DNA of 64,000 nucleotides. Origin: Burhinus oedicnemus. Its lineage: Eukaryota > Chordata > Aves > Charadriiformes > Burhinidae. The translations under genes were made by a program, and so were the position numbers. Position 1 is the first letter of the stretch; each line of letters opens with the position of its first letter. The notes beneath the pieces were generated by a model. The model worked only from the letters and a program-made list of their open reading frames with translations, did no database searches and was not told the origin of the DNA. Positions 40,301 to 50,813 of the stretch are shown here, in pieces. The stretch spans positions 1 to 64,000 of the forward strand of contig VFFE01006092.1 in assembly GCA_008921705.1 (NCBI GenBank). The letters are read 5' to 3'.

Positions 40301-43119
40301 AAAAGGAAAGCATGCTGAGCAGACTAAATATTTTGATACTTTGGGCAGATGAGGTTTGTGCTTGGACCGTCTGGATTTGGAAACAGGACACATTAATTCC
40401 CAACTTCAAAACTGTCAGCTGAGAAACAGGCCAGAGAGTTTCTGCCACGTCAGGGAGCACAAAAGTGCTGCTGCCATGGAGGTGGACAGAGCCCATCTGC
40501 AGAGGCACCACACAGCCCAGGCTCCCTGCAGCTCTGGTCGCTGCTAAGATGATTAACCCCCTTTTTCTTTCCCAGTTAAACCCTTGTCTCTTATATCCTT
40601 TTCCTTAACCTTCACAGCAATGTCTTTGCAGAGAAGCTACTCTGACCCTAATGTTGGGTGGAAAATCTGCTGGTCAGTGACGTGACTAGATGGTCAGAGC
40701 AATCCGACTTTCAATCATCATCAGGAATGCTAGATGGAAAGGAGGGAAACAAGGTGCCCAAATAACAAAAAGAGGTAACTCCTGGGAAATGAAGCATTCA
40801 TGTGCTCCAGGATGTTGAGTGGCAGATTTGAGGTCTCCTACACATGTGGAAGAAATGCTTTTATATACAGAACTCCAAAAACTGTCAGTTTGATGGAGAA
40901 GACCATCAATGGCATCCAATCCTTCCCTTCACCCCTGCTATCCCAATGACTAAGGAATCAGTATTCGGTTGCCATAACCAACATGCAAAGATCACCTTGA
41001 AAAGCGGTGGGGCATTTCTGTGTGCTGACAGACTCACCTCCATGCTCCTGGAAGAGCTTAATGTAATCAGTAACAAAAGCAAGTCACCTCTGCTATGCTT
41101 CTCCAGAGAGCTTCCAACTCACAAGTGTACTGTCACCCGGTAAACGTGCATTCAGAAAGGAAAGAAACATCAGTCTGCATCTGTGGAGGACCAGATATCT
41201 GACCACGAGAAGCAATCTGATCATGGGTGTGAACATCCATTCAGAGGATGCTGCAATCCCACTTGCTAAAACCCAAGTAGCCTGCAAGTTCCTATGGATG
41301 CCAACTACGAACAGAATGAAAAGCCCCACAGATGTCTTCATTGTTTCCTCAGATTATATCAAAAAAAGTTAAATAATGGACGTACTAGAAGTCTTTCCAA
41401 GGCACACGTATCCCTTCTGTCTAACCCAGCCATGCCTGGTGCATTATTTAGTGCTGAGTGAGAAAAGCAATGCCTAACAAAGTGTTAAAGGACTTTGTGA
41501 AGTTTCACCAACCTTTCCACAGCCTGTCAGCTTCCCGGCTGGCTGGCAGAAGAGACAACTGATCTCCTTGCTTCCAGATTACAGGCGGCACAGCTCTTAG
41601 GGTAACTGTCTCTCTGTTTGCATCCAGCTACCTCCAGCAGCTTGAAGCATGCTTGAAGTGCAACAAAAGCACTTGATCAAAATACAGCTCACATTGTACG
41701 CAGCGAGAGAAGAACCACACAAAGCAGTGTTACATATACAATAACAACTGAATTTGGTCAAGGAATTTGACAGGTTACAGGTTGATGACACAGCTGCAGT
41801 CTCGGCAGAAATGTGGTTTGATGCAATTAGCAACAGAGAACTAGAAAAACAGCAGAATAAAATTGGAAATACATGTATAAAAGACAAACAACTGCAGAAA
41901 CGGACAGAAGCACAAAAATCCTGTGTTGAGCTCAGAACAGGAACAAGATGATACAGGAGTGTGACAGGGAGAAACACAACTCTGAGGTCCCTTCCACTAT
42001 TCAAAACTGAAGATCCAGGTTTCAAATAAAAATGTTTGCTTCCTCAGGGGAGACTGGCCCCATTTGCTGGAGGGATACAACAGAAGATGGCACAAGGACA
42101 TCAGAAAGCAAACTTCTGAGCAAACTTCTGTGCTGCAAGTTCACTTTGGCCTGTGCTGAGCACACACCAGCCAGCCCAGCCAGGACTCTGCTCGGCTACC
42201 AGCCAGTGAAATCACATCAGAAAACGCTGGAAGATGCAGTGCCACCAGATTAGACACACTGCCAACGCATGCACCTCTATTAAAGGACAGAAAGGCACAT
42301 CCCTCATGCAGCCACGCTGGCTGCTTCACTCGTCCTGCAGGTCAACACCCTCCCCAGCACGGACCTGCACGAGCAAGGGAGAAAGCCCCAAGGTCAGAGG
42401 CGGCAGGGATGGGCTTGTGGAGGCAGCAGGCTCCCCAGCCTTGCCGCGGGTAATACACATGCTAAAACTGCGAGTCACAGTCCACACACAGAATTTTGCT
42501 TCAGAGAAACCCACAGGAGACAAAAACCCAGGCTTGCAGGGGGAAACTAAGGAAGACTCATCTTTCTGACATGTTTCTGCCCAAATCTGCACGCACACCT
42601 GAAATGAGGATCTGTAGCAACCAGATAATGAGGCAGGCCACCATTTAAGCCTTTTACAAGAGTAATTGAAATTCTTCTCCTACAGCATGCTGTGAATGCT
42701 GACAAGCTCCCTACTTCCACAAGCCCTTTGCTGCACATGCCCAAAATGAAACTGATACAAAAATAGAGGAACAAGACACCTGAGCAGCAGAGAAGGTGCT
42801 TCTGAACAAAACTGGCAACGATGTTTGTAATGACTGCAAGTATATACATATTCTGCTTCAACAAGGGTGGTGGGGATCTGCCAGTCTGAATACTAAGCAC
42901 GGACACCACATGCCTTCCATACATAATGGTACAAAAATGGAATATAAGTATATACTGCAGCTTTGTGAAATTTAGGGGCTTTTGCTAGACTTTTATGTTA
43001 TATAAAGATTTACATTTGGAAAAGTCATTCTGCTATATCTGGCAGAAATTTCAAGACAAATGGATCCTGTATTTATTCATTCAGTGATAATACTGAGCAC
43101 AGGATGAAGCTCTTTTAAA

Positions 43120-43262
43120 TTCAGAGCACTTTATAAAAATTAATTACTACTTAGTTCACCCTCTGAGGTGGGAAGGTATTACACCTGCATCCATGAGGAC
43201 ACCAAAGCACAAGTGGATTAAATACCTTGTCCAAGACCCCAGAGGCAGGCTTACTGATCATC
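43120..43262 (+). repeat. Probable ancient MIR-like SINE fragment
   Basis: The order of motifs follows the MIR SINE core: AGCACTTTATAAA, then TTCACCCTCTGAGGTGGGAAGG, then CATGAGGACACCAAAGCACA, then ATTAAATACCTTGTCCAAGA. In MIR consensus the equivalent blocks are 'ccctatgaggtaggta', 'gatgaggaaactgaggcaca' and 'ttaagtaacttgcccaaggtc'. Divergence is large, as expected for an amniote-age repeat. A CORE-SINE of another subfamily is equally possible. Confidence 0.6.
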
Positions 43263-43963
43263 CTAATTGCTGAAATATGTGTGCACAGATGCATCAGTGT
43301 GTGTGTGTTTAAATGGGCTTATCCTCTCCACAGCCTTTCCCAGTGCATGGGTTTTTGCAGTGACGCCAGCCTTTCCCAGTTGGTGTTTTCTCACCACACA
43401 TGTCCCAAAAATGTCTAATAAAAGATACCAACCCAAAAAAAAGGGAAGAGATTTTTTTTGTGGTATTTATAGATAGGGATAAAAGCTGGATTTCAAACCA
43501 CCAAGGAACAGAAAACCCATTGTTAAAAAGCTGCGCAGTGTTACATTGACAATCCTTAATCAGATTGCCACTGAGCAGCATTTCACCAGCCCACACTAGA
43601 GCACAGCAGACCTGGGATACCATGTGCCAACAAACGTTATAAAATCTGTCCCTTGACAAGCGTACGAAGAGAGAAAGGGCTTCTGAGCTAGTGACAGAGA
43701 CACATCACCACCTGCAATGTGACTGGCAGCCCACTTGACCTGCTCCAGTGAACTGAAAGCACTTTAGCAACTGCTCCCATTGCCAGCTGGTTCAGCGATG
43801 GTCCCTGTATTGGATCACGGGGTCCGTACCTCTTGGTCTGAATACCAGCAGAAGAATATATTGTCATGGGAACAAACAGGTGTTTTGAGTTTCTGCAAGG
43901 CTTCTGTCAGTGCTGTCAGGTGGCATTTCAGAGGGATGCTATAATTAGTCATCAGCACGTTAC

Positions 43964-44099
43964 CTGGACGGATGGTTTGCCACTGATGTGTGGGGTAAAA
44001 CACTTTAAGGTCTTCAGGATCAGCATCATCTTCTGTTACCAGCTCTTTCCCACTGTCATCTTTTATGTCGCTCTCTTCTATTTTTGTAAGGGCAAATTC
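43964..44099 (-). CDS. SIL1: SIL1 coding exon, N-terminal variable region (KVFYPTHQWQ motif)
   Basis: SIL1 exon encoding residues 36-80 plus one base (136 bp). It starts EFALTKIEES, runs through an acidic stretch (TEDDADPEDL) and ends VFYPTHQWQTIRP. Human SIL1 has EFALT followed later by VFHPTHEWQ and LQPG, so the match is specific. The acceptor is a TC-rich tract ending CCAAAAG (AG at 44101-44100). The donor is CCAG|GTAACG (GT at 43963-43962). The exon enters in phase 0 and leaves in phase 1, which splits a Gly codon with the exon at 18267. By family knowledge this lumenal N-terminal segment is poorly ordered and lies ahead of the armadillo core that grips the BiP ATPase domain. A longer open frame seen across the donor is intron read-through, not protein. 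Confidence 0.95.
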
Positions 44100-46009
44100 C
44101 TTTTGGATAGAAGAGATTCAGCTCATTAGCAATTGCATCTGGGTAATTTAGTGCCAGCTGAGAATACAAAATTTTTTCCCTCACCAGCAGATTTTTTTTA
44201 TTTTTTGGACATCCGAGATTCTTTCCACATGGTTAAATTTAGATTTAAAATATATTAAAGGTTAAACATGCATAACTAGCATGACATTTGTGCTGAACAA
44301 AGCAACGCAGCTTATTTCCTATTCCAGTGCAGGCTGCAGGTTTAAAACAAGCTTTCACAGAGCCTCACCTATATTAGACTCAGAGCCAGGAACCCCGACT
44401 ATTGCTAGGGTTGTGTAACATTGTAAGACCCTGTTTTCCCTTGCCTAAAACTATGTCAAACTTTTAACTTTTTCAGCTGAAATTTTCCAGACAAGTGGAA
44501 TACCTCAAGTGTTGTTGGGGGTTTTTTTGGGTTTGGTTTTTGTGGTTCCCCTCCACACCCCCCCTTAAATGCACTTATTTGAGGCTTGGAGAAGATTTCA
44601 GCTAAAATAGTTCAGCTATTTCCAAAATATGACACAGGGAAAACACACCGAACTACCCACACAATAAAAAAAAGCGAGCATCCTTTTCCTTTACCCATTC
44701 ACAGTGTCCTCCAAGTCTTTTAAAACAATGAGACAGTGATTTAATTGCCACCTACATCGCAAGTGCAGCACGTGAATGGCAGAGGTGTGGCAGATCAGCT
44801 AGCATAAGTGGTAAGACATTACGCAAAGCAAAAAAATGAGGATGAAAAGCAGGAAAAAAATCCTTGCTGCGAGGGAAACCTCGCTGTTCACTGGAACATC
44901 TCCCTAGGGAACTCGTAGGAGTCATGTAAAATTGCAACGGATAAAATTATTGAGAGTGCACACTAAGTAACGACCTCATACTATCTCACACAGCGCTATT
45001 AACTGGTCGGGAAGCAGGTATTTGTTATTCTGGTTTTCACAAGAATAGGTAAGTTGGTCCAGGCTAATGGTCCAGACAGCTCGGTTTCTGTTGCAGGGAG
45101 TATTATCAGCTGCTGGTATCTCCAAGAACGCCACCACTGAGTAATTTCAAATAACCAGCCTATAGGGAAAGAGTATTCCTAATTGTTGGCAATTAGAATA
45201 AGAATTACAGCTCACTTCATGAAGTGTTTTGATATTAATCCTTAGAACATTTTCGCAGCGAAAAAAAGAAGTAAATTAAGAGGTTAACTGGAAATTTTAG
45301 GCCATGTTCTGCCTTTACTTCTTCCACTTCTTGGAAAAAACGTGTGCATATTTTCTGGCAGAACCTGGGTGTTTCACATATAAATATCCATTATCCAGCC
45401 TACGAGAGTCTTTCTGAGCAAAAGAATTGTCAGCCTGAGCAAAACATGTACAATTAGCAACGACAGTGGTAACACATGAAGATGGTTGACAAACCTATAG
45501 AATGTTTTTATTTTACCTGTCGAAAGGGATTGAAATTTCATAAATGCATGGGAAAATAGACCTTAACTCCTGCTTTCATTTAGTGCAGAGGCTTGAAATT
45601 GTTAAAAATTATGACAAATGGTTAAAGCTCAGTAACAGTCATAAACATAAAAAGCCAGGTTCTGCAGATGAAAATCAACGTTAACATTTTCTGAGCCAAG
45701 ACTCAACAGGACTAAAATAAATGAGTCAGAGTAGCTATTACGTAGCTTATTTACACTGTTATATTATTATCCAAGAGGGACTTAACAATACAGGCTATTG
45801 TAAATTTACCAGCAGGCCTCCCAGTGTTGTATCTGTTGAAATACATAATGGAGATAGCTGATGTTTACTGGCTCTGCCTAAGAGAAGTGCCATGGTCTAA
45901 ATACTCGGTAAGGATAAAAGGATGTGACTTGGTTCATTTTAAATGTTACTGCCACTGCTTGGCCCACAACTGCCTTGCAATGCCCCATTTTCATTAGTAT
46001 TTCTGGCAA

Positions 46010-46280
46010 AAATGGGCAAGGGTAAGAGGAAATGGCCTCAAGTTGCGCCAGAGGAGGTTTAGGATGGATATTAGGAAAGATTTCTTCACTGAAACGGTTA
46101 TCAAACATTGGAACAGGCTGCCAAGGGAACCAGTGGAATCACCATCCCTGGAGATATTTAAAAGACAGGCAGACGTGGTGCTGAGGGACATGGTTTAGCG
46201 GTGGGTTTGGCAGTGTTAGGTTGATGATTGGACTCTATGATCTTAAAGGTCCCTTCCAACCTAGACGGTTCTATGATTCT
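46010..46280 (+). mobile_element. CR1 LINE, 3' end copy
   Basis: CR1 3' end in the plus orientation. The body has AGGAAATGGCCTCAAGTTG, GATTTCTTCACTGAAACGG, GGAACAGGCTGCCAAGGGAA and CATCCCTGGAGATATTTAAA. It ends CTTCCAACCTAGACGGTTCT followed by ATGATTCT, the typical CR1 3' terminus. About 270 bp remains. The 5' part and the coding core are absent, which is the usual 5' truncation of LINEs. Confidence 0.93.
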
Positions 46281-47254
46281 AACAACACACAAGCAATTCT
46301 TCATTTACATAGAAATTAGGTAGAATCCTTTTTGATTTGTTGTCATAACTAAAATAGTAGAAAGAAAGATGTTTTATGAAGAACAATGGAGATTTCCTTA
46401 AAGGCAAAAAGCCTCCTTGCTTTATTAGTCTGAAATCAGCTGCAATAAGCTGAAAAGCTTCATCAGGGAGGGAGGGTTTTGAGACAATCTGCAGTCCATA
46501 TGCAATAAAGGAGGGACACGGCCACCACAGAGCCATTGTAGAGGGAGTGCAAGAAAAGGTGACGGGAGAGTTAACCACTCATTGCATTAATCCTGTCTGA
46601 ACCTCAGTGTCAGGCTGCCTGCCAATTCAGGTACATATCGCTGGGTGGCTGTCCAAGTGCTTGCTCTCCAGCTGAGATGACTATGCTTTATCTCCAACCT
46701 CCTCCTCTCCCTCCCTGAAATAAAGACAAATTATCTCATCGTTATATGACTCCAGGTGGGCCCGAGGCACTGTCCTACAGAGCATATACTGCAATCTGTC
46801 TCTTGTATTTGCTCTGGGTAATAGCACAGCTCCCAAACAGCTGCATCACATAACCAACAGACCAGCAAGCTGCAATGCAAAGGCAGGAGTGAGTGTCCAG
46901 GGACATGGAGGGGTCAGCAATCCCCTACGTCAGTGTTGCTGGGGGACCCCCTAATTTAAGCCACAGCATTAACTAAACTAAAAAAACCCCACTCTACTGC
47001 TACAGAGCTTGTCTCATGTAAGCTCCTCAAGGAAGCTTTCTAGATCTGCTAATCTAGGGGGGGTCTGGCATTTGGGGCTCAGCAGTAGAATCCAAAACAG
47101 GGGTAGTTTTGCACACCTGTACAAGTGCAAAGGGGTAGACAGAGTCCACTCACCTCAACTGCAGCTTCAGAATAACACTGCAAGTAGCAAAATCCATGCC
47201 CATGGGGTGCAAGGACCTGAGAGGGTGCTCTTCTAAGCCTGACTCACTTGTGGT

Positions 47255-47332
47255 GACTCAACAGAGGCACAGTTAGGAAGCTAATCGAGGACGTCTCTTT
47301 CCCTCTTCTTGCCACTAGACCACATAATTAGC
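47255..47332 (+). repeat. Possible MIR-like SINE tail
   Basis: Contains CTCTTCTTGCCACTAGACCAC after a weakly MIR-like lead (AGAGGCACAGTTAGGAAGC). The MIR tail has 'ctctttccactacaccac'. The match is short and the call weak. Confidence 0.35.
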
Positions 47333-47671
47333 TTCACCTCTTGCCACGGCGGGAACATGTGACAACTCCAAATCGAAAAAGTGACACCTAGCAAACATGA
47401 GAGCTGTCCGAATTGCACTGTTTCCATTGCAAGCCCTCCAGGTCAAGCATATTCTGAATTCCCTGGGGTGAGGCAAGCAGTTTTAAGAAAGAAGCCCTTC
47501 TGAAATGTTGACAGTGGGTCTTCAATAACGAGAAGAGGTGATTCACCAAGTGCTGTTACATTCTACTTGACCCTACAGAGGGATCAGGTAAGGCTGTCAC
47601 CCCACCAGAGATTCTGGTGGCTGGACAGCCCTCTGCAAGTGCGGCTCTCGGCCAGAGCAGTTGACACTTAC

Positions 47672-47786
47672 AGGAACTCTGTCGCTTAGGCTTGACCAGG
47701 AAAACACCGCAGAAACCACTATGACCAGCAGGTTGAATTTGGCAGTGGTGGAGAGGAGACCAGCCCAGTGAGACATTGCCACGAGC
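47672..47786 (-). CDS. SIL1: SIL1 first coding exon: start codon and signal peptide
   Basis: First coding exon of SIL1, the ER-lumenal nucleotide exchange factor that releases ADP from BiP. A pyrimidine-rich acceptor ending TTTCAG (AG at 47788-47787) is followed by 10 nt of 5' UTR and an ATG at 47776-47774 with G at -3. The exon encodes 35 residues and ends at a GTAAGT donor in phase 0. The peptide begins MSHWAGLLSTTAKF and has a hydrophobic core LLVIVVSAVF at about residues 17-26, a classic signal peptide, with cleavage likely near residues 26-29. An upstream in-frame ATG at 47797 lies in the intron, before the AG, so it is not used. The sequence itself is poorly conserved with mammals. Assignment rests on signal-peptide character, phase 0 matching the next exon, and position one intron upstream of the clearly homologous exon. 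By family knowledge, human SIL1 also begins with a signal peptide directly before a KEFALT-like segment. Confidence 0.8.
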
Positions 47787-48306
47787 CTGAAATGCAAAGG
47801 AAAACAAAGCCAACGGTATTTTAGTCCATGTTTTCACAGGTTTCAGCATCCTTTACGCAACATTTTGAAATGCAACACAGGTTCAGGGGTGCAACACCGC
47901 AGGACACAGAACACCTCTAGGTGTTAGTGCACAAGTCTCATCAGGGGCAGCTGGTAGCAAGGGGTGCCGATTTTACTGCTGAAGGAGTTTATGACAGGGA
48001 ACAACAAAATGCCTTATATTGACCCTGCAGGGACTTATGTGTCTCCTGGAAAACATAGAGACCTCTAAGTCTTGTTTAAAATCACTATGTTAGTGCCATG
48101 GATGCAATGACAGGGAAGACTAAAAATCCATGCAATCCTGCAAAGGCCTTTTATACGTGTTCCTCATTTTAAGCACAGAAGTAGCTGCAGTCATTCAAAC
48201 TAAACAAAACTACCAGTCATCAAAGGATCAGGAGGTTGATCTAAATCCGTATGTAGGCTTTGCTTGAGGAAAACAACATTTTGCAGAAGTGAACAAGGCT
48301 TACTTC

Positions 48307-48667
48307 TGTCCTGGTTCCGGGGGGGATAGGGTTAATTTTCTGGCACAGGACACAGGTATTCCATACCATGTGACGCCATGCCCAGTCCATAGGGGGGAGC
48401 TGGCCAGGGGAGGGGGAGGAAGTCACGGGCTTGGGAGTGGGCTGGGGCTGTCCGGTCTGGTTGGGGAGCGCTGGTACAGTAACCCTGTGTGTACATCCCT
48501 CCGTCAGTGGTATTGTTGTTGTTTTCCTTTTCTTTTGCTGTTGTGTTAAACTGCCTTTATCTCAACCCACGAGTTTTGCCTTTTTCTTCTGATTTTCCCC
48601 CACTGCCGTGGGGGTTGAGTGAGCGGCCGCGTGGTTCTTTGTTGCCAGCTGGGGCCAAACCACAACA
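48307..48667 (+). repeat. 5' LTR of the degraded provirus
   Basis: About 361 bp from TGTCCTGGTTCCGG to GGCCAAACCACAACA. The ends form an imperfect inverted repeat (TGTCCTGGTT against AACCACAACA) with canonical TG...CA. The 3' half holds TTAAACTGCCTTTATCTCAA and CACGAGTTTTGCC, blocks I associate with avian ERV LTRs. No AATAAA is visible. It shares only the first bases with the solo LTR at 23.2 kb, so the two belong to different families. No matching 3' LTR exists in this window, so the insertion age cannot be estimated by LTR divergence. Confidence 0.85.
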
Positions 48668-48675
48668 GTCCTTTT

Positions 48676-48693
48676 TGGCGCCCAACGTGGGGC
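48676..48693 (+). other. Primer binding site, tRNA-Lys(1,2) type
   Basis: TGGCGCCCAACGTGGGGC lies 8 nt after the LTR end. It is an exact 18-nt match to the primer binding site for tRNA-Lys1,2 used by several retroviruses (established knowledge). It marks the start of minus-strand DNA synthesis and confirms the orientation and the LTR boundary. Confidence 0.92.
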
Positions 48694-48769
48694 ACGAAGA
48701 GATAACAACAGATCCGACCAGAACTTGTTAAAATGAATGTTATATGCATTTATTATCTTAGTTAAATAG

Positions 48770-49027
48770 TTGGTGGCCACAATGCTGCTTCGTTTGTTCG
48801 CATGGCTGTGTTATGTAAACTCTTATCTGCTCTGTGTACTCCCTGTGATGCTGTTTATCACCTCTGGCAGAGGGATCAGGATTATGATTTTGCTGTCCTG
48901 TCCAATATCAACTTATGATATGATAACATCACCATTTAGGCGATTATGTTGGGGAGTTTATGCGGTATTGCCGGCCTGCCCATACCTTGGGCACCGTCTC
49001 TCAGAATTTATTAATAATCACACCTAA
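48770..49027 (+). other. Hydrophobic open frame in the proviral leader
   Basis: An 85-codon open frame between the primer binding site and gag. It begins MVATMLLRLFAWLCYVNSYL and is strongly hydrophobic for about its first 30 residues, with a second hydrophobic part (MILLSCPIS). It resembles one or two membrane segments. It could be a leader-encoded peptide, an upstream frame of gag, or chance. No family is recognised. Its intactness in an otherwise broken provirus is mildly notable. Confidence 0.35.
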
Positions 49028-49107
49028 TCTATGGGGGAAACAGGGGGGGGATACTTTCCCAACCTCTTTTGCCTCCCTTTTCTCCTTTGGGCCAGGTATG
49101 ACGGTTT

Positions 49108-50792
49108 TTGAGAATTTTGAATATCCTGGGGATGCTCAAACCAGCATGGTCCTATTGCTGTCTCCTGAATGTGTTTCAGGTCTTGTTTGGGGTTAAACAA
49201 CTGTTTAAGACTACCCCCCAGAGACCTGCCCCGAGGCTGGAGAGTCATGGGTGGCATGGCATGTGGGAGAATATGGGCAGGTATCTAGAGAACTTCTCAC
49301 CTCCAATGGTTTGGGACTTCAGCCCTGAACAACTACAGGACCCTGATAAAGTGATAGAGTATTTGAAAGGAAAATGCCGTGGCTATTCCAGAGAGGCACA
49401 ACTCACCGCACTGCGCTGGGCCCTAGCCAGTATCTACCAAACACTGCTCGGTATTGTGCAGCACCCTCAGGGGACAGAGGGGGAAACCAGACCAGCAGGC
49501 ACTGAGGCCACTCCAGCCCCTGTGGCAGGCACCAAAGCCACTCCAGCCCCTGCGGGATGCACCAAAGCCACTCCAGCCCCTGCAGCAGGCACTAAGGCCA
49601 CCCCTGCCCCGGTGACAGGCAATGCAGCTACTCCAACCCCAGTGACAGGCAATGCAGCTACTCAAACTCCAATGGCAGTCACCGCAGCTGAACCAGACAA
49701 CCAACCTGTGCTGGTATCGGTTGCTCCCATACAGAAGAAGAAATACACCAAGAAATCAGGTCGCTTAGTAAGGGATGACGATGAGCCAGGGCCATCCCGA
49801 GAACAGGAGGAAGAGACAGAACTAGAGATAATCACACGATCCCTGTCCCTGAGTGAGCTGCGGGATATGTGAAAAGATTTCAGCCGACTTCCAGACAAAC
49901 ACATTGTCACCTGGCTGCTTCGATGCTGGGATAATGGGGCCAGTAGCCTGGAATTAGAGGGTAGGGAAGCCAAGCACCTAGGGTCCCTGTCTAGGGAAGG
50001 GGGCATTGACAAGGCTATTGGGAAAAAGACGCAAGCCTCTGGAGGCGACTCCTATCAGGTGTGAGGGAAAGGTACCCCTTCAGTGAAGATGTTGTATGTC
50101 ATCCAAGCAAGTGGACCACCGTGGAAAGAGATATCCAGTACCTGAGGGATTTAGCTGTACAAGAGATGATTTATTATGATCCAGACAACACACAGCTACC
50201 CACAGATCCTGATGAAGTCCAGTGCACAAGGCCCAGGTGGCGAAAGTTTGTACAGAGTGCACCATCATCGTATGCCAACTCCTTGGCAGTGATGGAATGG
50301 AAAGGTGAAGAGGGACCAACGGTGGATGAGGTGGCTGGCCGACTACGGCGGTACGAAGAAAGCCTCTCTTCCCCCCTCATCTCAGCTGTAGAGAAACTTT
50401 CCCAGAAGGTCCAGAAACTTGAAGAGAATACGTCTTACTCCCCACCCCTACGGGCTAGCATCTCAGCTGTTAGGAGCAGGCGTTTCTCTACTCAAGAGAG
50501 AGAGTATACAGGGTACACACCAAGAGGCACCCTGTGGTTTTACCTGTGTGACCACGGAGAGGACATGAGGAAATGGGATGGACAACCTACCTCAGTCCTA
50601 CAGGCACGGGTACATGAATTGCAACGAAGAACAACCACAAAAGGGGATCCCTCCAGGAGAAGTGCTGCTCCAGTTTCCAGTGAGCAGTTCCCCAGACAGA
50701 GCAGAAGGCCTGATCTTACCTCTGATCCTCTTGAAGGGACTTCCAAGTCATTTCTGCAAGAAGTCAGTAACGGATACTATGACCGGGATTAG
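49108..50792 (+). pseudogene. gag: Broken ERV gag
   Basis: Gag-like polyprotein remnant. The first open part (49108-49872; a plausible start is the Met at 49261) has an N-terminal matrix-like region, a P/A/T-rich repeat region (six 10-residue units), a basic patch KKKYTKKSGR and an acidic segment, and stops at a TGA (49870-49872). The same frame continues with gag-like residues to another TGA at 50062-50064. Gag similarity then resumes in a different frame from about 50061, so an indel lies near there. The second part includes RDLAVQEMIYYD, RWRKFVQSAPSSYANSLAV and LWFYLCDHGEDMRKWDG, and ends at TAG 50790-50792. No clear CCHC zinc knuckle is visible. Structural capsid function cannot be expressed from this copy as it stands. 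Confidence 0.82.
49498..49677 (+). repeat. 30-bp tandem repeat in gag, six copies
   Basis: Six head-to-tail 30-bp units in frame, each encoding a decapeptide of the type GTKATPAPAA. The first four are closest to each other, while the last two have changed to GNAATPTPVT-like. The period is exactly 30 with no indel, so the repeat keeps the gag frame. The encoded P/A/T-rich region is probably a flexible linker. Confidence 0.92.
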
Positions 50793-50813
50793 AGGGGCCC
50801 TGCCTCCAGCCAG

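Larger units (their letters stand above)
18268..43963 (-). other. SIL1: SIL1 large intron, 25.7 kb
   Basis: The largest intron seen here, between VFYPTHQWQ and QAIPAGSHV exons, GT at 43963-43962 and AG at 18269-18268. It contains a solo LTR (23.2-23.9 kb), a CR1 fragment (34.65-34.9 kb), a probable MIR-like SINE (43.1 kb), and C and G homopolymer tracts (33.2 and 37.4 kb). The numerous open frames of 60-220 codons have no recognisable domains. No second SIL1 exon was seen inside it, and the flanking exon phases (1 and 1) need none. Confidence 0.85.
44100..47671 (-). other. SIL1: SIL1 intron, 3.6 kb
   Basis: Intron between the signal-peptide exon and the EFALTKIEES exon. The donor is CCT|GTAAGT at 47671-47670 and the acceptor CCAAAAG at 44101-44100. 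It includes a CR1 3' end at 46.0-46.3 kb, a possible SINE remnant at 47.25-47.33 kb, and AT-rich unique sequence around 45.0-45.8 kb. Confidence 0.85.

Noticed and set aside
41093..41341. Minus-strand frame starting MKTSVGLFILFVVG, signal-peptide-like
   Set aside because: Lies in the large intron where no extra exon is needed. The downstream residues match nothing, and no donor in a compatible phase was evident.
47774..47797. Upstream in-frame ATG (47797) as SIL1 start
   Set aside because: It lies before the splice acceptor AG at 47788-47787, so it is intronic.
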